A stretch of DNA of 36,708 nucleotides from a virus: positions 1 to 36,708 of IMG/VR virus record IMGVR_UViG_3300006917_000073. One strand, given 5' to 3'. Shown piece after piece: positions 1-6,025 of the stretch; the stretch's first letter is position 1, and the number at the start of each line of letters is the position of its first letter. The notes beneath the pieces were generated by a model, which saw only the letters and a program-made list of their open reading frames with translations, was not told the DNA's origin and did not search any database. The position numbers and the translations under genes are program-made.

Positions 1-214
1 CCTGCGCCGCCGTGTTCTTGAGCGCAGCATCCCATCCTCGCTGCGCCATCGTTTTCGGGTCCATCGTGTCGAAGGACGCGCTGATCCACCATTCCTCGAA
101 GGTTCGCTGATTGGCAGAGGGGAGCGATTTGTCCTGAAGCCTCATGCAGCCGCCCGCCGAGCAGCAGTGCTTGCAGTAGCAAAAGGGGCACGATTTATCA
201 GGGGACTCAGCCAC
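1..214 (-). CDS. Cys-rich hypothetical phage protein, 3' end cut by window edge
   Basis: Leftward frame open from a GTG at 214-212 to the window edge, so only the first 71 codons are visible. The N-terminus is Cys-rich (CPFCYC, HCC and GGC within the first 23 residues), which suggests a small metal-binding knuckle. The next part ends in a W-W and G-W-D-A-A-L pattern, a style common in small phage proteins of unknown role. The start overlaps the end of the 25-codon gene upstream by 8 bases, so it belongs to the leftward operon. The GTG choice rests on this overlap and on the Cys-rich block following at once. Function is not recognised. Confidence 0.6.
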   Translation of the reverse strand, partial: MAESPDKSCPFCYCKHCCSAGGCMRLQDKSLPSANQRTFEEWWISASFDTMDPKTMAQRGWDAALKNTAAQ

Positions 215-284
215 GGCAACCTCCATGAATCATGCCCAGGATGTAGCAGGCGATGCACAGCGCGAACAGGGCGGCTTCGGTCAT
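207..284 (-). CDS. 25-aa hydrophobic micropeptide
   Basis: Very short leftward reading frame, MTEAALFALCIACYILGMIHGG followed by CRG. It is almost entirely one hydrophobic helix (residues 3-18) and would be a single-pass membrane micropeptide if translated. Its ATG (284-282) overlaps the TGA of the DUF551 gene upstream as ATGA, and its own end overlaps the next GTG start. That is the same coupling used by every gene in this operon. The seamless overlaps are the main evidence that it is real. No function can be assigned. Confidence 0.45.
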   Translation of the reverse strand: MTEAALFALCIACYILGMIHGGCRG

Positions 285-634
285 TTCGGGGCCTCCGGGA
301 GCGGCATCCAGTGGGTCGTGAACGATCCGACCCAGTGCTTTGTGTCGAAATAGAAGTAGCGTTCGGAGATGTAGGTTTCTCCGTCGTCATAGGTGGCGCA
401 AGTCAGGTAGCGTCCAGACTTCTCCGGCAGTCGCTCCGTCACCGGAATCCATCGCGGCTGTTTCTCCGAGGGAGGCGAGGTGAATTCCAGAAGGTCGCGG
501 ATGATCCCCTGAAGATGCAAGGCCATGCTTTGCGCTCCGTCGAACGTGAGGGGAACCGGACGGTTCATCCACGCAAGTGCCTGAGCGCGGGCCTTCAGGA
601 ATTGTTCGCCGTCGCGCGGTTGGGACTCAGCCAT
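281..634 (-). CDS. DUF551-domain protein
   Basis: 117-aa protein. The C-terminal half carries the DUF551 signature: a W-I-P-V-T-E-R-L-P-E block near residue 61, a G-R-Y-L strand, a central aromatic stretch, and a closing T-H-W-M-P-L-P-E-A-P block. DUF551 proteins are common in phages and prophages and have no established biochemical role. The N-terminal 55 residues are helical and not part of the domain. The ATG at 634 is preceded by a strong GGAGGA Shine-Dalgarno on the minus strand. The longer frame upstream of it is low-complexity shadow and was rejected. The start overlaps the upstream gene by 8 bases. Confidence 0.85.
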   Translation of the reverse strand: MAESQPRDGEQFLKARAQALAWMNRPVPLTFDGAQSMALHLQGIIRDLLEFTSPPSEKQPRWIPVTERLPEKSGRYLTCATYDDGETYISERYFYFDTKHWVGSFTTHWMPLPEAPK

Positions 635-875
635 TGCTTTCCTCCGTGGTGAGCGCCGCCGTGTCCTCGGCCAGCCTGCGGCGGCGGTACTTGATGACCT
701 TCCAGAGCGCCAAGGCGATGTACTTGACCCACCAGAACTCGCAGCGCAGATGGACATGGGTCAGCGCCCCTGCTGCCGTCTTGCCGAAGAACACCAGCAC
801 GAACGCGGACGACTCCAAATGAACGTCAACGTGGTACGGGTCGATCTTCACGATCCTGGGCTTGGCGTCAGCCAT
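627..875 (-). CDS. Hypothetical phage protein, 82 aa
   Basis: ATG at 875 with a good GGAGG element 5-6 bases upstream. The first 50 residues look like beta strands (V-K-I-D, H-V-D-V-H-L, F-V-L-V-F-F). A hydrophobic/aromatic segment F-W-W-V-K-Y-I-A-L-A-L-W follows, then a basic R-R-R-R cluster. This could be a membrane-proximal helix with a positive-inside flank, or an amphipathic dimerisation helix. It overlaps the next gene by 8 bases. No family recognised; the call as a gene rests on the ribosome site, codon composition and operon coupling. Confidence 0.7.
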   Translation of the reverse strand: MADAKPRIVKIDPYHVDVHLESSAFVLVFFGKTAAGALTHVHLRCEFWWVKYIALALWKVIKYRRRRLAEDTAALTTEESNG

Positions 876-908
876 TGCGTCCTCCGTCGTCGGGGTATTG
901 GGGTCGAT

Positions 909-1190
909 TCACGCTTGCACTCCTATGATTTCCAGCGCCTTTCGGGCACGGCGGATGCTGTCCTGCCTCCAGCCACGAACGAACGGACGCTCCAGGCGTT
1001 CTCCGTCCTCCCAAACGTCGCCGCACCCGAGGCACGTTTGCGCCCATCCGTACCACTCCTGAAACTGGCACAGGAAGCGGCGCATCCGCTGGCACGTCGG
1101 ACACACCATGACCGCGCATTCGGTGCGGCTGTAGCGCGTCCAGTTGATGTGGACGACGGCTTCGTGCGATGGGGTAATCGGTTGAGTCAC
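909..1190 (-). CDS. Zinc-finger-like hypothetical protein, 93 aa
   Basis: GTG start at 1190 preceded by AGGAGG at short spacing. An in-frame ATG at 1220 lies inside the methylase gene and lacks such a site. Two CxxC knuckles, C-P-T-C near residue 31 and C-L-G-C near residue 52, are separated by an aromatic segment. This is the arrangement of a small zinc ribbon. The C-terminus is basic and helical. A DNA- or RNA-binding accessory role is plausible but not shown. The start overlaps the stop of the methylase-like gene as GTGA, indicating translational coupling. Confidence 0.7.
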   Translation of the reverse strand: MTQPITPSHEAVVHINWTRYSRTECAVMVCPTCQRMRRFLCQFQEWYGWAQTCLGCGDVWEDGERLERPFVRGWRQDSIRRARKALEIIGVQA

Positions 1191-1759
1191 GCGACCTCCT
1201 GTTGAGCCAGCCAGCCCCACTGCTCGGCAATCGCCTGGGCGATGCCTTCGTAGGTGCGACTGCGCTCCTTCCAGCGGTCAGGGCTGGGGGCCATCTTGTG
1301 AACCCGCGCTTCCCGGCCTTCCACGATGTTCGTGGGGACCAGCTTCGGCAGGTTCTTGAGCCACAGACAGGTGGCCTTAGTCTCCCCGTGCCCGAATTGC
1401 CACGGCTGGATGATCTGGTCGGGCTTGCGAATCCGGCTGCTGATGACGCTGACCGGGTTCTCCAGCGCGATACGGGGGATGGGCGCGTTCAGGAGGGCGC
1501 GCACGAACTCCAGCGCCTCAGCCTGCTCCTTGGCCTTCTCCTTGAACCAGCGGGCACCAGACACGGCCAGATGGGTGCAGGGAGGGTGAGCCACCATCAG
1601 GTCCCATCCTTTGTCCAGGAGCCCGAGAACATTGCCTTGAATGTGGAATCGAGGATCGCCCTCGGCCGGCAACAGGTCACAAGACCAAGCCTCATGCCCG
1701 CGCTGGCGAAACGCCCGGCGAACGGCCCCGGAATACTCGCAAGCGACAAGCACCCTCAT
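1187..1759 (-). CDS. Small phage C5-cytosine methylase-like protein
   Basis: 190 aa, similar to the compact cytosine-specific methylase-like proteins common in phages. The N-terminal M-R-V-L-V-A-C-E-Y-S-G strand-loop resembles motif I. A-H-P-P-C at residues 57-61 carries the proline-cysteine dipeptide that is catalytic in C5 methylases (motif IV). A-L-E-N-P at 98-102 corresponds to motif VI. A later block reads I-R-K-P-D-Q-I-I-Q-P-W-Q-F-G-H. The protein is far shorter than restriction-linked methylases, and no clear target-recognition domain is visible. It may modify phage DNA against restriction or be a diverged relative. The ATG at 1759 overlaps the upstream stop as ATGA. Confidence 0.85.
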   Translation of the reverse strand: MRVLVACEYSGAVRRAFRQRGHEAWSCDLLPAEGDPRFHIQGNVLGLLDKGWDLMVAHPPCTHLAVSGARWFKEKAKEQAEALEFVRALLNAPIPRIALENPVSVISSRIRKPDQIIQPWQFGHGETKATCLWLKNLPKLVPTNIVEGREARVHKMAPSPDRWKERSRTYEGIAQAIAEQWGWLAQQEVA

Positions 1760-1962
1760 TTGCGTTCCCCTGTGGCAATCGACGGAATAGGTGCGGGTCT
1801 TTCCCCGCCGTCAGCCACCCCACTGTTCTCGCGGTATTTCCCCTCTCGGCCCTTACTAACCGGCTCCGAGGCGGTTCCCTGATTACCAGGCCACCCGTTC
1901 AGGGAGGGGCGGCCCCCACCCATCAATTCTTTGTGGTCCGTATAGCTGTCTCGGGCGCTCAC
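1756..1962 (-). CDS. Small hypothetical protein, 68 aa
   Basis: Short hydrophilic frame between the coiled-coil gene and the methylase. The GTG at 1962 overlaps the upstream TGA as GTGA, and the stop overlaps the methylase ATG as ATGA. An internal ATG at 1923 would give 55 aa. Composition is Gly/Ser/Pro/Glu-rich with no predicted fold, so a coding role rests only on perfect coupling at both ends. It could be a linker frame that keeps ribosomes on the message. Confidence 0.4.
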   Translation of the reverse strand: MSARDSYTDHKELMGGGRPSLNGWPGNQGTASEPVSKGREGKYRENSGVADGGERPAPIPSIATGERK

Positions 1963-2147
1963 ACCGCCCCCTTGAGCACATCCGCCGCGGGCGCCTCGGC
2001 CATCTGCAGCCGTTGCACCCGCGCCAGTTCCGCCTCGGCCACCCGCAGGCGTTCGGCGTGGTTTCGCATGAGGGCGCGGCCGTTCTCGACCTCGGCCAGC
2101 AGAACAGCCTCGCGGTGGCGCAGGAACCACAACCGCAACCGGCGCAT
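1959..2147 (-). CDS. Small coiled-coil phage protein, 62 aa
   Basis: ATG at 2147 directly after the upstream TGA (TGATG overlap). A GTG one codon earlier is also possible. The N-terminus is basic and hydrophobic (M-R-R-L-R-L-W-F-L). A long heptad-rich helix from about residue 12 to 48 follows, with A/L/V at a/d positions, typical of a short coiled coil. It may dimerise or be peripherally membrane-attached. No known family. It is co-translated with the RecT gene through the intervening 27-aa frame. Confidence 0.6.
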   Translation of the reverse strand: MRRLRLWFLRHREAVLLAEVENGRALMRNHAERLRVAEAELARVQRLQMAEAPAADVLKGAV

Positions 2148-2230
2148 CACGCGAGCCTCCAGAGGGCTTCGAGGACCGCGTAGGCGCCGATGGCGATGGC
2201 GGTGAGGGCGTTGGCTTGGTCGCCGGTCAC
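2147..2230 (-). CDS. 27-aa hydrophobic micropeptide after recT
   Basis: GTG at 2230, two bases after the RecT stop codon. A GAGAAGG stretch in the recT 3' end acts as a possible ribosome site. The peptide, (M)TGDQANALTAIAIGAYAV then LEALWRLA, is one hydrophobic or amphipathic helix. The stop overlaps the next start as TGATG. The coding case rests on spacing and composition. It is the second hydrophobic micropeptide in this operon (see 207-284). Function unknown. Confidence 0.4.
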   Translation of the reverse strand: MTGDQANALTAIAIGAYAVLEALWRLA

Positions 2231-2232
2231 GG

Positions 2233-3300
2233 CTACACCTTCTCGCCGTTCTGATGCCGGCCGATGCACACCTCCACCTCGCGGCGGTCGGTGTCCGTGA
2301 AGCCAGCGCCCTTCACCAGATCCCACGCCGCGTCGTACTCGCCGCCGTTGATGAGGTTCAGGGCGTCCTGGATGGTCGGGGCGCCGGAGGGTTCGGGGGC
2401 GGGCTTGGGCTTGGCGGCCTTCGGTGCGGCGGCCGGCGCGGGCTCCTGCTCGATGGCCTCGCCCGTGTCCGGGTCGATGTCCACCACGTCCTCCGACGAG
2501 GCGGGTGGCGCATACCCGCCGGAGATCGCGTCGTCCAGGTGGATGTTCTGCGCCTGCCCCTTCCCGTGGGCGTCCTCGAGGGCGAGGGCCTGCGCCAGTT
2601 CCGGGCTCTTGGGCAGGGTCTTGCACAGGCGCCGGATCACGGTCTTGGACCCCATTTCCTCGTAGTGGGTGTCCCAGGGCGTGTCGCGCTTGTACTTCTT
2701 CGCCATCTGGTAGCCGCGGCTGCCGTCCCGGATGCGGTCGATGGCGTCGCGGCCCATGACGACGAAGGTGCGGGTGCCGTCCTTGAACACGGCGACGGCG
2801 TAGAAGCCGATGATCTCGCCGCGCTCCTTGTCTGAGGCCGGGAATCCTCCGGTCTTGGCGAGGGGCTTGTGCTCCAGCTTGCGCTCCAGCCCGAACGAGC
2901 AGGAGAAGCTGTCCTTCTCGCGCACCGCCATCGCGTAGATGTCCACGATCTGCCCGGTCTGTTTGGCGAGTTTGATGAGGCCTTGGTAGCCCGGTATGAG
3001 CTGCGCTTGGCCGCCGAAGGGAACGATATGCGCCTCGCCCATGAGGCCGGGTTCGATGCCGAGCTGCGCGGCCTGGATGACAGCGGCGAACACGGATTTC
3101 GGGTCGCACTCGCCCAGCTTCGGGACGGCCCGAAAGCAGGTGAGGGCGATGCGGGTCATTCGGTCGGCGTTCAGGTGGCGGGGCAGGGCGCGGGCGATTT
3201 CACCCTTCCACGCGGTCAGCATGGCAGGAAAGTCCTTCGGCGCCTCGCGCTTGGCGATGGCGTTCTTGGCGGCGTCGATTCCGGTGACAGCGGCGGTCAT
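2233..3300 (-). CDS. recT: RecT-family single-strand annealing protein
   Basis: 355 aa. Residues about 15-230 match RecT: F-P-A-M-L-T-A-W-K and L-P-R-H-L-N-A-D-R-M near the start, then Q-A-A-Q-L-G-I-E-P-G-L-M-G-E-A-H-I-V-P-F and Y-Q-G-L-I-K-L-A, the characteristic core. The C-terminal third is a long Pro/Ala/Glu-rich linker followed by a small helical tail, longer than in RecT of Rac (269 aa). RecT anneals complementary single strands produced by its partner exonuclease, here encoded immediately upstream. The ATG at 3300 has AAGGAG on the minus strand and overlaps the exonuclease stop as ATGA. The two are therefore made together, probably for recombination or genome circularisation. Confidence 0.93.
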   Translation of the reverse strand: MTAAVTGIDAAKNAIAKREAPKDFPAMLTAWKGEIARALPRHLNADRMTRIALTCFRAVPKLGECDPKSVFAAVIQAAQLGIEPGLMGEAHIVPFGGQAQLIPGYQGLIKLAKQTGQIVDIYAMAVREKDSFSCSFGLERKLEHKPLAKTGGFPASDKERGEIIGFYAVAVFKDGTRTFVVMGRDAIDRIRDGSRGYQMAKKYKRDTPWDTHYEEMGSKTVIRRLCKTLPKSPELAQALALEDAHGKGQAQNIHLDDAISGGYAPPASSEDVVDIDPDTGEAIEQEPAPAAAPKAAKPKPAPEPSGAPTIQDALNLINGGEYDAAWDLVKGAGFTDTDRREVEVCIGRHQNGEKV

Positions 3301-4169
3301 TCTTTGCTCTCCTTGTGGTTGACGAAGCGGCCGTCGATGTAGGTTTGCGCCTCGACGGTGTAGGGTTTCTTGGTGACGACCTTGCGGCGCAGTGCCTTGC
3401 CGTCCGGGAACACCAGCGCGGCGGCCTCCTTCATCTGCCAGAGCAGGTGCGACTTCGCGCCGGCCGCGAGGTTGGCGTAGTGGCCGGAGAGTTCCTGCGC
3501 CTCCTCTAGCGCCGTGCGCCAAGCCATGTGCTGCTCAGTGGCCTGCAGAATCTCGCCGTTGGTGCCGGGGTACAGGCTCTTGATGAGCTCGCGGTCGCTA
3601 TCGCCGTTGAAGTTCGGGTCCGGCGCCCGGCCTTCCTGCACCCGACTCCAGAAGTCCGCCTCGCCGTCCAGGATCATCTGCTGCAGTTCCCTGTCGGCCG
3701 GGATCTCGTAGGTGCGGAAGTCCTGCCCGCCGATCAGCACCGCGAGGTCCGTGACCGGCGTAGCCGTGACCAGCATGACGTGCTGACACTGGATGAGGTA
3801 CGCCTGCGGAACCTGGTCGGTGCCGGGCTCGCCCCAGCCGTCCGCGGTGCGCGCGGTCTTGCCCTCGTAGGCCCGGCCGTCCGTGGTCAGGCCGTCCGCA
3901 TGGGCGATGACGAAGCCGTGCTTGGGGTGGCGCATCAGCGGCGGGACGGTGACTTCTCGGCCGGTGCGGCGGGCGTATTCGTTGCGCACCACGGGCTCGA
4001 GCAAAGTGCCCCACAGGGTCGCCTCGTTCCCCTCGAATGGCGGGAGCTCCCCGCGCTTCTCCATGTACAGTTCCAGTTGCGAGCGGTACGGGCTCAAGCC
4101 CAGGGCGGCGGCGGCATCCGAGCCACCGATGCCAGTGAGGCGGTCGGCGTGGAATTGAGAGCGGTCCAT
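3297..4169 (-). CDS. YqaJ-family viral exonuclease
   Basis: 290 aa, YqaJ viral recombinase family (PD-(D/E)xK exonuclease, functional counterpart of lambda Exo and RecE). It begins with R-L-T-G-I-G-G-S-D-A-A-A-A-L-G-L-S-P-Y, the family's entry motif. Then come E-P-V-V (general E), G-F-V-I-A-H-A-D-G-L, and Y-E-G-K-T-A with the catalytic E-x-K near residues 100-120. The Y-L-I-Q-C-Q-H-V-M motif lies about 20 residues on. It degrades one strand of duplex ends to feed RecT. I took the ATG at 4169; the 49 residues upstream in frame belong to the shadow of the 53-aa gene. Its end overlaps recT by 4 bases. Confidence 0.92.
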   Translation of the reverse strand: MDRSQFHADRLTGIGGSDAAAALGLSPYRSQLELYMEKRGELPPFEGNEATLWGTLLEPVVRNEYARRTGREVTVPPLMRHPKHGFVIAHADGLTTDGRAYEGKTARTADGWGEPGTDQVPQAYLIQCQHVMLVTATPVTDLAVLIGGQDFRTYEIPADRELQQMILDGEADFWSRVQEGRAPDPNFNGDSDRELIKSLYPGTNGEILQATEQHMAWRTALEEAQELSGHYANLAAGAKSHLLWQMKEAAALVFPDGKALRRKVVTKKPYTVEAQTYIDGRFVNHKESKE

Positions 4170-4176
4170 GTCCCGC

Positions 4177-4338
4177 TTACGCGTGCGTAGAGAAAAGAAC
4201 GCGGCCGGTGTAGCTCGCAGCAGCCCACGCGCTGCGCAGCTTCTCCAAGTCGCGTCGGGCCTCTTGGCGTTCACGGAACACCTTGGCCCATCGGTAACCG
4301 ATGTGGCGATGCCCAAACCGCTCCCAAAACTGCATCAT
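4177..4338 (-). CDS. First gene of the left operon, 53-aa basic helical protein
   Basis: Small leftward gene starting MMQFWERFGHRHIGYRWAKV, all charged/aromatic helix, then a tail of similar character. The ATG at 4338 (a second ATG follows at 4335) is preceded by GTGGAG. Its stop lies 7 bases before the exonuclease start. It is the first gene after the promoter at 4354-4381. The basic, aromatic composition suggests nucleic-acid contact, but no family is recognised. Confidence 0.6.
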   Translation of the reverse strand: MMQFWERFGHRHIGYRWAKVFRERQEARRDLEKLRSAWAAASYTGRVLFSTHA

Positions 4339-4353
4339 GCGTGAATTCTCCAC

Positions 4354-4381
4354 GTTATAATTCAGTATGTTACAGCGTCAA
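4354..4381 (-). promoter_or_regulatory. Sigma70-type promoter for the recombination operon
   Basis: Reading leftward: TTGACG (4381-4376), 16-base spacer, TATAAC (4359-4354), then GTGGAG and the ATG at 4338. Both hexamers are 5 of 6 matches to consensus. It sits between the 3' end of int and the first gene of the leftward operon, where a promoter is needed. Confidence 0.75.
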
Positions 4382-4398
4382 TGTCGCCAGGACCCGGC

Positions 4399-5739
4399 CT
4401 ACGCCGCGTCCTTTCGCTTCAATGGGTTAGCGATGCCCGGAGCAGCATTGTGATTCCGGTTGTTGTGGGTTCGAGTCCCATCGGCCACCCCACCATTTTC
4501 CCCTGAAGCCACAACGAGTTGCGCGATAGTGTCGGAATCTCGACACCCTTGGTAAACGTCGCTCACTCCCAAACCGCTCCCAAAATTGCGTCCGTCCTGC
4601 GTGTACCGGGCGGCGTTCCCCGCGAATTGCGCGGTGTAGTCCGCGGCGAGGTGGGCATAGCGTTGCACCATCGCCAGCGACGCCCAGCCGCCCAACTTCT
4701 GCAGCACCGGCAGCGGCGTTCCCGCCATGACGTGCCAGCTCGCCCACGTGTGCCGCAGGTCGTGCCAGGTGAAGTCCTCGATGCCGGCGCGCTCAAGCGC
4801 CTGCTGCCACGCAAGGCCGGCGGGCTCGGTGACGGGCCGCGGCTTCGCGTTCCACTCCGGCAGGCCGGCCGCCACGCGGCGCCTCGCGCGTAGCTTCGCC
4901 ATGTCGGACTCGCCCATAGGCCGCGCGTAGGCGAACACGAACACCGGATGTGCGTACATGGAGCATTCGCGCGCCTGGGTGAGCAAGGCGCAGGCTTCCG
5001 CACTCAGGGGGATGGGAATGGGCTGTCCTGCCTTGGCATCCTCGGGATGCACCCATGCCACCCGGCGCGCGAGATCCACATTCGACCAGCGCAGGCCCGT
5101 GACGTTGGACTTGCGCAGGCCGGTAAAGAGGGAGAAGGCGGCCATGCGGCGCAGGTGCAGCGGCAATTCCTCAAGCAGCCGCGCGGCTTCCTCGCGCGTG
5201 AGCCACCGCACCCGGCTCGGAGGCTGGCGCAGCCGGCGCACCGCGGGGAAGGGGATCTTGTGGAACCCGAAGAGGCCCGTGAGAAACGAGCGGTGCCGGT
5301 TGCGCGTGCTCGCAGACCACTCGCGTTCCTTCACGCCCCGGTCCAGAGCGCGCTCGATCATGTCGCCCGTGAGGTCGCGCAGTTTCTTGCCGGCGAAGTC
5401 GCGGTGGAGGAACCGGGCCTTGTCGCGGTCGTTTTCAATGTCCCGCTTACGCTCCAACTCCTTCTCGCGGAACCACGCCACCACGGCCTCGTCCCAGGTG
5501 AGCGGCGGCGCCTCGCCTAGTTCTTTCTGCCGCCACGCATCGCTCGCAATCTTGGCGCACCATTCCTGCGCCGCCTTGCGTTCGGTCGTGCCCGTAGAAC
5601 GTCGGATGCGTCGGCCGGAGGCATAGAAGTCGCACTCCCACTCGGCGCCGCGCCGATCACGATGGAGGCCGTATTGGTCGTCGCGCTTTCGATCTCCCCG
5701 TTGAGAAACGCCCTCGCCCTGTCGGGCGAGATCCGCCAC
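4399..5739 (-). CDS. int: Tyrosine site-specific integrase
   Basis: 446 aa from the GTG at 5739. An ATG at 5868 gives 489 aa, but the extra N-terminus is a shadow of the overlapping excisionase frame. The arm-binding-type strand G-A-E-W-E-C-D-F-Y-A-S-G-R-R comes first, then a SAM-like core-binding domain (about 75-165). The catalytic domain shows T-G-L-R (Arg 209), a Lys near 236, H-D-L-R-H (His 326, Arg 329), G-G-W (352) and R-Y-A-H-L with the nucleophile Tyr 361. The last 30 or so residues are encoded by the tRNA-His attP core, so the C-terminus would change on integration. Transcribed leftward from the control region at 5913-5942. Confidence 0.93.
   Translation of the reverse strand: MADLARQGEGVSQRGDRKRDDQYGLHRDRRGAEWECDFYASGRRIRRSTGTTERKAAQEWCAKIASDAWRQKELGEAPPLTWDEAVVAWFREKELERKRDIENDRDKARFLHRDFAGKKLRDLTGDMIERALDRGVKEREWSASTRNRHRSFLTGLFGFHKIPFPAVRRLRQPPSRVRWLTREEAARLLEELPLHLRRMAAFSLFTGLRKSNVTGLRWSNVDLARRVAWVHPEDAKAGQPIPIPLSAEACALLTQARECSMYAHPVFVFAYARPMGESDMAKLRARRRVAAGLPEWNAKPRPVTEPAGLAWQQALERAGIEDFTWHDLRHTWASWHVMAGTPLPVLQKLGGWASLAMVQRYAHLAADYTAQFAGNAARYTQDGRNFGSGLGVSDVYQGCRDSDTIAQLVVASGENGGVADGTRTHNNRNHNAAPGIANPLKRKDAA
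4447..4492 (+). other. attP: attP core: 3' half of tRNA-His(GUG)
   Basis: 46 bases on the plus strand read as the 3' part of a tRNA-His gene. They include the anticodon loop with GTG (within ATTGTGATT), the 3' anticodon-stem strand TCCGG, the T-arm GTGGGTTCGAGTCCCAT, acceptor strand CGGCCAC, discriminator C73 and an encoded CCA ending at 4492. The His-specific C73 and GTG anticodon make the identity firm. The 5' half (D-arm, 5' acceptor) is absent, so this is a recombination core and not a functional tRNA. It lies entirely inside the int reading frame, encoding a D-G-T-R-T-H-N-N-R-N-H-N tail. Integration would regenerate the host tRNA 3' end. Confidence 0.88.
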
Positions 5740-5855
5740 ACTCGGCCGATCCTCACGCCCACCTTCGGCGCCAGCTTCAACGCCGTCATGTAGTTCACGC
5801 CGAGGAAACGCGCGAACGCCCCTACGTCCCATGCCTGCTCTGTCGTTGTCGTCAT
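5517..5855 (-). CDS. Excisionase/AlpA-like HTH protein overlapping int
   Basis: 112-codon frame. The first 55 residues (D-V-G-A-F-A-R-F-L-G-V-N-Y, then V-G-V-R-I-G-R-V-W-R-I-S-P-D-R) form a MerR/AlpA-style winged helix-turn-helix typical of phage excisionases and DNA-binding recombination directionality factors. The remaining half runs across the integrase N-terminal region in another frame and looks like shadow sequence. The real gene therefore either has a long non-domain tail or is joined to int by a -1 frameshift. No canonical slippery heptamer is visible. The ATG at 5855 lies 13 bases inside an ATG of the int frame. Confidence 0.6.
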   Translation of the reverse strand: MTTTTEQAWDVGAFARFLGVNYMTALKLAPKVGVRIGRVWRISPDRARAFLNGEIESATTNTASIVIGAAPSGSATSMPPADASDVLRARPNARRRRNGAPRLRAMRGGRKN

Positions 5856-5912
5856 CTTCTCGCGTCATGGTTGGTCTGACCCTGCGAGCGCCCGTTAATT
5901 CAGTGGGAAAGA

Positions 5913-5942
5913 ATGGTAAGCGCGAAACGTACCGCGTGTCAA
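5913..5942 (-). promoter_or_regulatory. Putative leftward promoter for xis-int
   Basis: Leftward TTGACA (5942-5937, perfect -35), 18-base spacer, TACCAT (5918-5913, 4 of 6). It is followed by a leader of about 50 bases before the excisionase ATG. It overlaps one copy of the 18-bp GTAAACGCGAAACGGACC-like motif (5916-5933). Confidence 0.6.
5916..5933 (+). repeat. 18-bp motif, copy 1 (control region)
   Basis: GTAAGCGCGAAACGTACC. It differs from the consensus GTAAACGCGAAACGGACC at two bases. Overlaps the leftward xis-int promoter. Confidence 0.4.
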
Positions 5943-5957
5943 CTACTTGAGGCTATG

Positions 5958-5972
5958 TCAGGAAAACCCTGA
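5958..5972. promoter_or_regulatory. Inverted repeat, candidate operator 1
   Basis: TCAGG-aaaac-CCTGA: perfect 5-bp arms with a 5-bp spacer, located between the divergent int and regulator promoters. The size suits a dimeric HTH repressor. Binding is inferred only from position. Confidence 0.45.
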
Positions 5973-5985
5973 GTAAGTTTCACGA

Positions 5986-6000
5986 TTACATATAGTGTAA
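5986..6000. promoter_or_regulatory. Inverted repeat, candidate operator 2
   Basis: TTACA-tatag-TGTAA: perfect 5-bp arms around a 5-bp spacer, the same architecture as candidate operator 1 but a different sequence. It overlaps the -35 position of the rightward regulator promoter, so binding here could autorepress that gene. Confidence 0.5.
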
Positions 6001-6019
6001 CAATAGGTTAGGCTATACT
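5991..6019 (+). promoter_or_regulatory. Putative promoter of the double-HTH regulator, leaderless
   Basis: TATACT (6014-6019) is a good -10. The hexamer 17 bases upstream (TATAGT, 5991-5996) is a poor -35, which suggests an activator or weak basal activity. Transcription would start about 7 bases after the -10, at or next to the ATG at 6026. No Shine-Dalgarno fits between, so the message is probably leaderless, as for lambda cI from PRM. Confidence 0.5.
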
Positions 6020-6025
6020 TGTTTT

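Noticed and set aside
4447-4492. Intact tRNA-His gene
   Set aside because: Only the 3' half is present; the 5' acceptor strand and D-arm are missing, so it is an attachment core.
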